The notes beneath the pieces are model-generated. The model made no database searches, was not told where the DNA came from, and saw only the letters and a list, made by a program, of their open reading frames with translations. Below, piece after piece: positions 1-5,208 of a DNA stretch of 5,208 nt (positions within the stretch are counted from its first letter, which is position 1; each line of letters starts with the position of its first letter). Source of the DNA: Gammaproteobacteria bacterium. GTDB lineage: Bacteria > Pseudomonadota > Gammaproteobacteria > SZUA-229. A program made the translations under genes and the position numbers. The DNA is taken from NCBI GenBank assembly GCA_029879605.1, contig JAOUQA010000184.1:1-5208 (forward strand), read 5' to 3'.

Positions 1-11
1 GCTTTTTTATT

Positions 12-725
12 TTATAAATTCTTTTTTCTCATCCAGTCCGCAAAACCATCTTCGGTCCAGGTTGTACTATTGGCCAGTGGCTCCATGATTTCTGCCTGAT
101 CATTGATTTTCGGATAAGAAATTTTTTTCTGTTTACAGTAACGGGTAATAATCGGGTGGCACCATTCAAATAATAATTGGTAATATCGATCATCATCTAT
201 ACGTCGTTCATCATACATTCCCAGTGCATCACGTTGATGATAAGCTTCATAGAGCAACAGCGCTGAAGCAACTGACACATTAAGTGACTGCACCAGCCCA
301 GCCATGGGTATAGTGACACATTCATCAGCCAGGCTGAGTGCCTGTTCGCTTATACCTTCCAGTTCTTCACCCACCAGGATAGCGGTTGGTTTTGTGTAAT
401 CAATCTTGCGGTAATCTTTGGCATACTCAGACAAATGTGTCGCAATCACCTGCATACCCTGCTGCTGTAAAGATTTAATGCCTGATACGGTATCCGAATG
501 AGTTTTAACTCTAATCCATTTCTTTACACCACCCGCAGACATTTGCGTTAACCTGATTGATTTACGTGGAGTAATCGCATGAATATCCAGTGCACCGACT
601 GCATCAGATGTTCTGGCAACAGCAGCCAGGTTATGAGGCTTAATGACATTTTCCATTATTACCGTTAAATCTGGCTGACGGCGATTTAAACTTGTGATAA
701 TGGCCTTTAAGCGTTCAGGAGTCAT
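12..725 (-). CDS. trmH: tRNA (guanosine(18)-2'-O)-methyltransferase TrmH (SpoU family)
   Basis: This is a SpoU/SPOUT-fold enzyme that transfers a methyl group from S-adenosylmethionine to the 2'-OH of G18 in the tRNA D-loop, in the cytoplasm. All three SpoU motifs are visible in the 237-residue protein. Motif 1 is at about 26-44, with Asn32 and the catalytic-type Arg38 (equivalent to Asn35/Arg41 of Thermus TrmH). Motif 2 is at about 115-125 (ILVGEELEGI). Motif 3 is at about 139-160 (IPMAGLVQSLNVSVASALLL), which forms the knotted SAM pocket. The C-terminal extension typical of TrmH follows (GMY at about 170, then LLFE and YPKIN), giving a length close to E. coli TrmH (229). The ATG at 725 aligns with the start of the E. 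coli protein (MxPxR...RRQPDLTV). No strong Shine-Dalgarno is seen. It lies 31 bases downstream of the DUF4124 gene and is probably co-transcribed with it. This differs from the E. coli spoT-trmH-recG context. Function is assigned from family similarity with high confidence. Confidence 0.96.
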   Translation of the reverse strand: MTPERLKAIITSLNRRQPDLTVIMENVIKPHNLAAVARTSDAVGALDIHAITPRKSIRLTQMSAGGVKKWIRVKTHSDTVSGIKSLQQQGMQVIATHLSEYAKDYRKIDYTKPTAILVGEELEGISEQALSLADECVTIPMAGLVQSLNVSVASALLLYEAYHQRDALGMYDERRIDDDRYYQLLFEWCHPIITRYCKQKKISYPKINDQAEIMEPLANSTTWTEDGFADWMRKKNL

Positions 726-756
726 CCAGTAGAAAACCAGTATCCTGGCTTAAAAG

Positions 757-1383
757 TTAATTTTTTCTTTTCTGCGCTGATTTGAGTTCACGAAAACGTT
801 TTATATCTTCATCAAAAGACGCCATGATGCCCTGACGTTCTTTTGATTTATTTTCCACATACAAATAATTAGTTTCCAGTTGTCGACTTACAGAAACAAC
901 TTCTTTATGCATATTTTCAGGCACGGTCTTGCCTGATTTTTCCAGACTTTCAATACGTTTTTTTAAGTCTGTCAGCTTTCTCTCATGATCTTTAATAATT
1001 GTTTCTGTTAACTGAATATGCGAATTAATTGCATCAATTCGAGCATCCCTGGAAATCAGAATATCTCTTTCAGTAGTAAAGGTTTCCAGTAAAACACGAT
1101 CCCTGAGGTTTTTCTTTCTTTCCTCAATTAACTGTTCTTTTTTTGCCGCACTCAATTTATCCCTGGCTGCTTTTTCTGCTTTTAGTTCTTCTCCACTTTT
1201 ATGTTTTTTTACAACCATGCCCTGGTCATTTAATTCAGAACGTTGCTGATTCATATATTTAGCTGGCACACGATCGCCATAATGGGTAACACCATTTTCA
1301 TCAACCCATTTGTTCATGCCTGCATGAGCAGATAAGCTGGTAAAACATATTGCGCCAAAAATTAATAATCTAGATAAAAACAC
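757..1383 (-). CDS. Secreted DUF4124-domain protein with long coiled coil
   Basis: This is a predicted exported protein of unknown function. From a GTG start at 1383 it is 208 residues. It has a classical signal peptide (Arg5, hydrophobic core about 6-17, cleavage after Ala-His-Ala at 19-21). A short DUF4124 module follows at about 23-43 (NKWVDENGVTHYGDRVP), a motif common in proteobacterial envelope proteins. From about 64 to the end the sequence is highly charged and rich in Glu, Lys and Arg, consistent with a long coiled coil. The Cys in the signal peptide lacks a proper lipobox, so a soluble periplasmic protein is likelier than a lipoprotein. The frame stays open to an ATG at 1467. I prefer 1383 because the extra 28 residues are polar, would bury the signal peptide, and overlap a good promoter. 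An AGG lies 9 bases before the GTG. It is first in a probable operon with trmH. Nothing here shows a functional link between the two. Confidence 0.82.
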   Translation of the reverse strand: MFLSRLLIFGAICFTSLSAHAGMNKWVDENGVTHYGDRVPAKYMNQQRSELNDQGMVVKKHKSGEELKAEKAARDKLSAAKKEQLIEERKKNLRDRVLLETFTTERDILISRDARIDAINSHIQLTETIIKDHERKLTDLKKRIESLEKSGKTVPENMHKEVVSVSRQLETNYLYVENKSKERQGIMASFDEDIKRFRELKSAQKRKN

Positions 1384-1415
1384 GTGGAAAAACCTGATAG
1401 TTAGTTGTTTAATAG

Positions 1416-1443
1416 AGTATATACAGTGATTGCCATTTTCCAA
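1416..1443 (-). promoter_or_regulatory. Sigma-70-type promoter for the DUF4124-trmH operon
   Basis: On the minus strand, a -35 TTGGAA (1443-1438) and a -10 TATACT (1421-1416) are separated by 16 bases. The predicted transcript would begin near 1409, about 26 bases before the GTG at 1383. The promoter lies inside the longer open frame, which is the main reason for choosing the internal start. Match quality is 4/6 and 5/6. This is inferred from sequence only. Confidence 0.5.
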
Positions 1444-1470
1444 GTCAGTCTCATTAAAACAACTCATAAT
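1442..1470 (+). promoter_or_regulatory. Possible promoter for the TauE/SafE-type permease
   Basis: On the plus strand, CATAAT (1465-1470, 5/6 of the -10 consensus) lies 17 bases after a weak -35, AAGTCA (1442-1447). This would give a leader of about 35 bases before the TTG start at 1512. It would abut the -35 of the leftward DUF4124 promoter, so the two divergent promoters would overlap. An alternative is TTGTGA (1472-1477) with GATTAT (1495-1500), 17 bases apart, but that would leave almost no leader. Neither is strong. Confidence 0.25.
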
Positions 1471-1511
1471 ATTGTGACAAAATACTCGCTCTTTGATTAT
1501 TGGATAACTGA

Positions 1512-2267
1512 TTGGATCTTCTTAACCAGCTAATACTGTTTGTTATCTCCTTGATTGCAAACCTGTTTTCAGCTCTTGCAGGTGGCGGCGCAGGACTCAT
1601 TCAACTGCCGGCATTAATTTTTCTCGGCTTGCCCTTTGGTATTGCACTGGCAACACATAAGGTAGCCAGTGTAGCGCTGGGCGTGGGAGCAACCATACGC
1701 CACCTGAGAAATAATAGCCTGGAACGCCATTTTGCCCTGTTCATACTGGCCTGCGGTATACCGGGTGTCATCATTGGTGCCAGTATTATTCTCAACATAC
1801 CTGACCGCAAAGCCGAGATCGCACTGGGTATATTAACTATAGGGCTTGGCATCTATTCCTGGTTATCTCCCCAGCTAGGCCAGCAACATACACCTGATAA
1901 CCGTCACAGGGCAGGGATGACGATTGGTGGACTGGTTATTTTTACTATCGGCATTCTCAATGGTTCACTCACATCGGGTACGGGACTGTTTGTGACGCTC
2001 TGGCTGGTTCGCTGGTTTGGACTGGATTATAAAACTGCGGTGGCCTACACCCTGATCCTGGTGGGAATGTTCTGGAATGGTAGCGGTGCTATCACACTGG
2101 GAATCCTGGGTGAAATCCACTGGCTCTGGCTACCCGCCCTGCTACTGGGTTCTCTCATAGGCGGTTACCTGGGTGCTCACCTGGCTATTATAAAAGGCAA
2201 CCAGGTGATTAAACGAACCTACGAAGTCATTACCTTTGCTGTAGGGCTGAAACTAATCCTTGGTTAA
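1512..2267 (+). CDS. TauE/SafE-family membrane permease (sulfite exporter-like)
   Basis: This is a small integral inner-membrane protein of 251 residues, almost wholly hydrophobic, with about eight membrane segments. It shows the internal two-fold pattern of the TauE/SafE (DUF81) family. The first half begins with a Gly-rich turn (ALAGGGAGLIQLP, 21-33) and an ATHK segment at 47-50. The second half repeats this near 147-160 (GILNGSLTSGTGLF), followed by AVAYTL. A hydrophilic loop at about 119-134 separates the halves. Family members export sulfite, sulfoacetate or other organosulfonate-derived anions, but many are uncharacterised, and no sulfur-metabolism gene is nearby. The substrate is therefore unknown. 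Translation starts at a TTG directly after an in-frame TGA (1509-1511), so no upstream start is possible. A GGAT at 1502-1505 could serve as ribosome-binding site. A later start would cut into the first membrane segment. The stop codon interlocks with that of pyrE. Fold confidence is high and substrate confidence low. Confidence 0.88.
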   Translation: MDLLNQLILFVISLIANLFSALAGGGAGLIQLPALIFLGLPFGIALATHKVASVALGVGATIRHLRNNSLERHFALFILACGIPGVIIGASIILNIPDRKAEIALGILTIGLGIYSWLSPQLGQQHTPDNRHRAGMTIGGLVIFTIGILNGSLTSGTGLFVTLWLVRWFGLDYKTAVAYTLILVGMFWNGSGAITLGILGEIHWLWLPALLLGSLIGGYLGAHLAIIKGNQVIKRTYEVITFAVGLKLILG

Positions 2268-2905
2268 ACACCGTATTCTGCACGGTATGCCTTCATGGCA
2301 GTTAGAATGCTCTGCTGGTCACCCTGCTCTTCGAGATAACTGATCAGGTCGCTCAAGCCAACAATACTGGCCACTTCCATATTATAAGTATCATTAATTT
2401 CCTGCACGGCTGATAAGTTCTGCTGACCTTTTTCCTGTCGATCCAGCGCAATAATCACCCCGGTTGCTTTTGCATCCGCCGCTTCGATAATATCAATGGC
2501 TTCGCGAATCGCAGTACCAGCAGTAATCACATCATCCAGAACCAGCACCCGACCTTTGAGGGGCGAACCGACAATCATGCCACCTTCACCATGATCTTTT
2601 TTCTCCTTGCGATTAAAGGCATAGGGCACATCCAGTCCATGATCAATGGATAGCGCCATGGCTGTCACCGCCACCAGGGGTATACCTTTATAGGCCGGAC
2701 CAAACAGCACATCATACTCAATACCACTGTCAATCACCGCCTGGGCATAACAACGACCCAGTTCAGCCAGTGCCTTACCAGTATTAAACAGGCCGGCATT
2801 AAAAAAGTAAGGGCTGATACGGCCGGATTTAAGGGTAAACTCACCAAAACGCAATACATCATATTCCAAAGCAAGTTCAATAAAGCGCGTCTGGTAAGCC
2901 TGCAT
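2264..2905 (-). CDS. pyrE: Orotate phosphoribosyltransferase
   Basis: This enzyme converts orotate and PRPP to orotidine 5'-monophosphate and pyrophosphate, the fifth step of de novo UMP synthesis. It is a cytoplasmic homodimer. From the ATG at 2905 the protein is 213 residues, exactly the E. coli length. Key positions fall at the same numbers as in the enterobacterial enzyme. These are Lys26 in LKSGR, the FGPAYKGIP segment with Lys73, and the catalytic loop at 98-109 (NRKEKKDHGEGG, with Arg99, Lys100, Lys103 and His105). The PRPP loop VLVLDDVITAGTA, with Asp124-Asp125, also matches. The frame opens at a TTG at 2929, but GGAG (2914-2911) sits 5 bases before the 2905 ATG and inside that extension, so 2905 is the start. 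Transcription probably starts at the shared divergent promoter region. No pyrimidine-sensing attenuator hairpin is evident in the roughly 40-base leader. The 3' end overlaps the convergent permease gene by 4 bases. Confidence 0.97.
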   Translation of the reverse strand: MQAYQTRFIELALEYDVLRFGEFTLKSGRISPYFFNAGLFNTGKALAELGRCYAQAVIDSGIEYDVLFGPAYKGIPLVAVTAMALSIDHGLDVPYAFNRKEKKDHGEGGMIVGSPLKGRVLVLDDVITAGTAIREAIDIIEAADAKATGVIIALDRQEKGQQNLSAVQEINDTYNMEVASIVGLSDLISYLEEQGDQQSILTAMKAYRAEYGV

Positions 2906-2931
2906 AATAACTCCAAAAAAAATTAACAAGG

Positions 2932-2960
2932 TTATCCAATGGATTGTCAGGTATTATAAT
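2932..2960 (+). promoter_or_regulatory. Promoter of the exonuclease III-like/AmpG-like operon
   Basis: A perfect -10 TATAAT (2955-2960) lies 17 bases after a weak -35, TTATCC (2932-2937). The transcript would begin near 2967, giving a leader of about 20 bases with no clear Shine-Dalgarno before the ATG at 2987. The -35 is overlapped by an 11-base palindrome, ATCCA-A-TGGAT (2934-2944), a possible operator. The -10 shares six bases with the leftward pyrE -10. Confidence 0.5.
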
Positions 2961-2983
2961 CCCAGTTCATCATTTAGTGTCAC
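2953..2983 (-). promoter_or_regulatory. Promoter of pyrE
   Basis: On the minus strand, a perfect -10 TATAAT (2958-2953) has a GTGACA (2983-2978; 5/6 of -35 consensus) upstream. The spacer is 19 bases, longer than the optimum of 17. The predicted start near 2946 gives a leader of about 40 bases, with room for the GGAG ribosome-binding site. A second candidate, CTGACA (2950-2945) with GTTAAT (2927-2922), has a 17-base spacer but would leave too short a leader. Confidence 0.4.
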
Positions 2984-2986
2984 TTA

Positions 2987-3763
2987 ATGCGCATAATCAG
3001 TATCAATACCAACGGCATACGAGCCGCTGCCCGTAAAGGTTTTTTCGACTGGCTCAAGAAACAGAAAGCCGATGTCATCTGTATCCAGGAAACAAAAGCC
3101 CAGGAACATCAACTGACAGATGAAATTTTCTGCCCCCGTGGTTATCACTGTTATTATCATGATGCCCAGAAAAAAGGTTACAGCGGGGTTGCTATTTACT
3201 GCAAACAGCAGCCAAAAAAAGTAATTAATGGTATTGGTATGCATGACATAGATATTGAAGGACGCTATATCGAAGTTCAGTTTGAAAAACTCAGTGTTGT
3301 TTCTTTATACATGCACTCCGGTTCATCCAGTGAAGAACGCCAGGCGTTAAAATTTGATTTCATGGCTCGCTTCATGTCTTATTTACTCAAACTAAGGCGT
3401 AAACGTCGTGAATATGTTATTTGTGGTGACTGGAATATTGCACATACCAGAAAAGATATTAAAAACTGGCGCAGCAACCAGAAAAACTCCGGCTTCCTGC
3501 CAGAAGAGAGAGCATGGATGGATACCCTGTTTGGTGAATCCGGTTATGTCGATGCCTTTCGTGTCGTCAATCAGAAAGATTATGAATACACCTGGTGGAG
3601 TAACCGTGGCCAGGCCTGGGCTAATAATACCGGCTGGCGTATTGATTATCAGGTGATTACCCCTAAACTGGAATCAACTGTTAAAAAAGCCAGCATTTAT
3701 AAAGATGAACGCTTTTCTGATCATGCGCCGTTAATAATTGATTATGATTACACGATAGAATAA
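2987..3763 (+). CDS. Exonuclease III-family protein at the crc locus, catalytic residues intact
   Basis: This 258-residue protein of the endonuclease/exonuclease/phosphatase fold spans the whole ExoIII domain. Family enzymes cleave 5' of abasic sites and degrade duplex DNA from the 3' end, using Mg2+. The ExoIII active-site residues can be placed in order: Asn7, Glu35 (IQETKA), Tyr108, Asp148 and Asn150 (GDWN), Asp220 (DYQV), and Asp245-His246 (FSDHAPL). From memory, the C-terminal half closely resembles Pseudomonas Crc. Shared stretches include RRKRREY (137-143), DxKNW near 157-161, ERAW near 174-177, DYQV near 220 and HAPLIxDYD near 246-254. Its place beside pyrE also matches crc. Pseudomonas Crc has lost several catalytic residues (GSLYV where this protein has GDWNI) and acts with Hfq as a translational repressor. 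This protein should therefore be a nuclease, perhaps with a Crc-like role as well. I leave the symbol blank because xthA, exoA or crc would each overstate the case. It ends in tandem stops TAATAA, 10 bases before the AmpG-like gene. Confidence 0.93.
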   Translation: MRIISINTNGIRAAARKGFFDWLKKQKADVICIQETKAQEHQLTDEIFCPRGYHCYYHDAQKKGYSGVAIYCKQQPKKVINGIGMHDIDIEGRYIEVQFEKLSVVSLYMHSGSSSEERQALKFDFMARFMSYLLKLRRKRREYVICGDWNIAHTRKDIKNWRSNQKNSGFLPEERAWMDTLFGESGYVDAFRVVNQKDYEYTWWSNRGQAWANNTGWRIDYQVITPKLESTVKKASIYKDERFSDHAPLIIDYDYTIE

Positions 3764-3766
3764 TAA
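3759..3766 (+). promoter_or_regulatory. A-rich AANAANAA (Hfq/Crc-type) motif before the AmpG-like start
   Basis: AATAATAA fits the AANAANAA pattern bound by Hfq-Crc in Pseudomonas catabolite repression, and lies 7 bases before the ATG at 3774. No Shine-Dalgarno sequence is present there. The motif is partly made by the tandem stop codons of the upstream gene in AT-rich DNA, so chance is a serious alternative. Confidence 0.2.
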
Positions 3767-3773
3767 AAATTAA

Positions 3774-5138
3774 ATGACAATAGAAACTAATAATCCACAT
3801 AGCTGGCAAGAAGCAATCCGTGTTTACAGTCAACCTCGCGTCCTGGGTATGCTGTTTCTCGGTTTTTCAGCAGGTCTGCCTTTTCTTTTAGTTTTCTCAA
3901 CTTTATCAGCCTGGCTCAGTGAAGCTGATATAAGTCGTACGACTATTGGTTTTTTTAGCTGGATTGGAATTATGTATTCCATCAAGGTTTTCTGGGCTCC
4001 TATTGTTGATCGTATTCCTTTACTGTTTCTGACTAACTTACTCGGACAACGTCGAAGCTGGCTCATCCTGTCACAAACCGGCATCGCCACAGGTTTATTA
4101 TTACTTGCTTTCACCACACCTGAAAACAGCATCCAGTTATTTGCTATCTATGCACTTATTGTGTCTTTTTCATCCGCCACTCAGGATGTTGTGATTGATG
4201 CCTATCGTATTGAAGCCATGGAAAAAGAATACCAGGCTGCAATGGCAGCGACTTATGTACTGGGATACCGAGTTGCTACCCTGGCAGCTGGCGCAGGTGC
4301 ACTCTATATTGCAGATTTTATTAACTGGCAGGCTGCTTATATTGCTATGGCTGCGCTAACAGGTATAGGCATTGTGACAACGCTTATTATCCAGGAACCC
4401 GGACACTCAATTAAAACAGATACACTGGCACATGAAGAACAATTAATAAACCAGTTAGAATCAAGAGTTCACGTTAAAGGCCTGGCTCAAATTATTACGG
4501 AATGGTTCAGTGCCGCTGTCATCAGCCCCTTTGCTGAATTTTTCCGTCGCACTGGCAAATACGCAATCATTATTTTATTGCTTATAGGCACTTACCGAAT
4601 CACTGACATAACCATGGCAGTCATGGCAAATCCATTTTATCTTGACCTTGGATTCACTAAATCAGAAATTGCCAGTATCACAAAATTATTTGGTTTTTTT
4701 CTCACCATTACAGGTGTTGCACTTGGTGGCATACTGGTAGTTCGATTTGGCATTATCAAGATTTTATTACTAGGCAGTATCCTGGTGATTACAAGTAATA
4801 TGCTATTTGCATGGCTATCAGTTATTGGACCCGAGCTAACTATGCTGGCCCTGGTGATTGGCTCAGATAGTCTTGCTGGCGGTATTGCAACCGCTGTTTT
4901 TATTGCCTATTTATCCAGCCTGACCAATACAGCCTATACTGCCACCCAGTACGCACTGTTCAGCTCATTAATGACTTTATTTCCTAAACTTATTGCCGGG
5001 TTCTCAGGCATTATTGTGGATAGCTATGGCTACTTTGCATTTTATATTTATTCATCAATACTGGGCTTGCCTGCCCTGTTAATAATTATTTATCTACTCA
5101 AAAATGCCCGGGCATACAAAAATACCATGGGACATTAA
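3774..5138 (+). CDS. AmpG-family MFS permease (muropeptide transporter-like)
   Basis: This is an inner-membrane major facilitator protein of 454 residues with about 12 membrane segments. AmpG imports GlcNAc-anhydroMurNAc muropeptides released from peptidoglycan, feeding cell-wall recycling and, in some species, beta-lactamase induction. Features shared with E. coli AmpG include QPR at 20-22, LGFSAGLP at 29-36, IGFFS at 58-62, and KVFWAPIVDR at 71-80. GQRRSWL follows at 91-97, then SATQDVVIDA at 134-143, LGYR at 163-166, and an EP ending the first half at 208-209. After a polar central linker of about 50 residues, the second half carries LAGGIATAVFIAYL and TATQYALFSSL. It is slightly shorter than E. 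coli AmpG (491), mainly lacking extra C-terminal sequence. The start aligns with the family N-terminus. The 10-base gap from the ExoIII-like gene and the missing ribosome-binding site suggest an operon with translational coupling. No ampC, ampR or ampD is visible. Paralogues transporting siderophores or other solutes exist in this family, so the substrate is inferred. Confidence 0.87.
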   Translation: MTIETNNPHSWQEAIRVYSQPRVLGMLFLGFSAGLPFLLVFSTLSAWLSEADISRTTIGFFSWIGIMYSIKVFWAPIVDRIPLLFLTNLLGQRRSWLILSQTGIATGLLLLAFTTPENSIQLFAIYALIVSFSSATQDVVIDAYRIEAMEKEYQAAMAATYVLGYRVATLAAGAGALYIADFINWQAAYIAMAALTGIGIVTTLIIQEPGHSIKTDTLAHEEQLINQLESRVHVKGLAQIITEWFSAAVISPFAEFFRRTGKYAIIILLLIGTYRITDITMAVMANPFYLDLGFTKSEIASITKLFGFFLTITGVALGGILVVRFGIIKILLLGSILVITSNMLFAWLSVIGPELTMLALVIGSDSLAGGIATAVFIAYLSSLTNTAYTATQYALFSSLMTLFPKLIAGFSGIIVDSYGYFAFYIYSSILGLPALLIIIYLLKNARAYKNTMGH

Positions 5139-5208
5139 TCAGCTGATCCTGTTTTCATTTTATTTCGATAACGTTTTAACTCATCCATTAACCACTGCGC
5201 ACTTGCCT
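5135..5208 (-). CDS. C-terminal end of an unidentified minus-strand gene (partial)
   Basis: An open minus-strand frame enters from the right edge and ends at a TAA (5137-5135). The visible 23 residues read ASAQWLMDELKRYR followed by NKMKTGSAD. This is an amphipathic, charged helix-like tail with a polar end, as expected of a real C-terminus; the other two minus frames here hit stops. The gene converges on the AmpG-like gene, with stop codons interlocked in TTAA. Too little is present to name a family. Confidence 0.5.
   Translation of the reverse strand, partial: ASAQWLMDELKRYRNKMKTGSAD

Noticed and set aside
1..11. T-run (GCTTTTTT) at the left edge, possibly the tail of a terminator for a gene outside the window
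   Set aside because: Any hairpin would lie before base 1, so it cannot be supported from this sequence.
737..748. CCAG-TATC-CTGG inverted repeat between the DUF4124 gene and trmH, followed by a short T run on the minus strand
   Set aside because: The stem is only four base pairs and the T run only four, too weak for an intrinsic terminator. The two genes look co-transcribed.
1321..1383. Lipoprotein signal in the DUF4124 protein, because a Cys occurs in the signal region
   Set aside because: The residue before the Cys is Ile and the Cys sits mid-core. A standard Ala-His-Ala cleavage site lies further on.
2906..2929. N-terminal extension of pyrE from a TTG at 2929
   Set aside because: The extension contains the GGAG ribosome-binding site for the ATG at 2905, and the 213-residue product matches the E. 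coli enzyme from its first residue.
2984..3244. Minus-strand open frame antisense to the 5' part of the ExoIII-like gene
   Set aside because: It lies wholly opposite a clearly conserved catalytic gene, and its sequence resembles no protein family I know, so it is a shadow.
3830..4132. 100-codon minus-strand frame within the AmpG-like gene
   Set aside because: It is opposite a conserved membrane-protein coding region, and its Lys/Arg/Pro-rich product is typical of an antisense shadow.
1..5208. Possible undescribed multi-gene system, defence island or mobile element
   Set aside because: All complete genes fall in known chromosomal families. There are no transposase, integrase or toxin-antitoxin-like genes, no long repeats, and no array-like structure.

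Overview
This 5.2 kb window looks like ordinary chromosomal sequence from a gammaproteobacterium. Three points suggest this. TrmH is of the E. coli/Thermus long type, and PyrE shares near-complete motif identity and residue numbering with the enterobacterial enzyme. An exonuclease III/Crc-type gene also lies directly beside pyrE, as crc does in Pseudomonas. Base composition is moderately AT-rich, and by eye the sulfite-exporter-like gene and pyrE are more GC-rich than the rest. I cannot name a genus. No mobile element, CRISPR array, tRNA or rRNA is visible, and no stretch longer than 300 bases lacks a gene.

Left part (1-1467): two minus-strand genes are probably co-transcribed. A secreted DUF4124/coiled-coil protein comes first (translated from about 1383), followed 31 bases later by trmH, a tRNA Gm18 methyltransferase. 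A 128-base divergent region separates them from a plus-strand TauE/SafE-type membrane permease (1512-2267). That permease converges on pyrE (minus, 2264-2905), and their stop codons interlock in a TTAA.

Right part (2906-5208): an 81-base divergent region carries a palindromic ATTATAAT that supplies a perfect -10 hexamer on both strands. It can drive pyrE leftward and, rightward, an ExoIII-family gene (2987-3763) plus an AmpG-family permease (3774-5138) in a two-gene operon. The permease then meets the tail of an unidentified minus-strand gene, again through a shared TTAA.

The genes are mainly housekeeping: tRNA modification, UMP synthesis, DNA repair or Crc-like regulation, and muropeptide-type transport. 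I see no new multi-gene system. The points most worth checking are the crc-locus protein with an intact ExoIII active site, the symmetric shared -10, the A-rich Hfq/Crc-like motif in place of a ribosome-binding site before the permease, the repeated TTAA stop overlap, and two start-site corrections.
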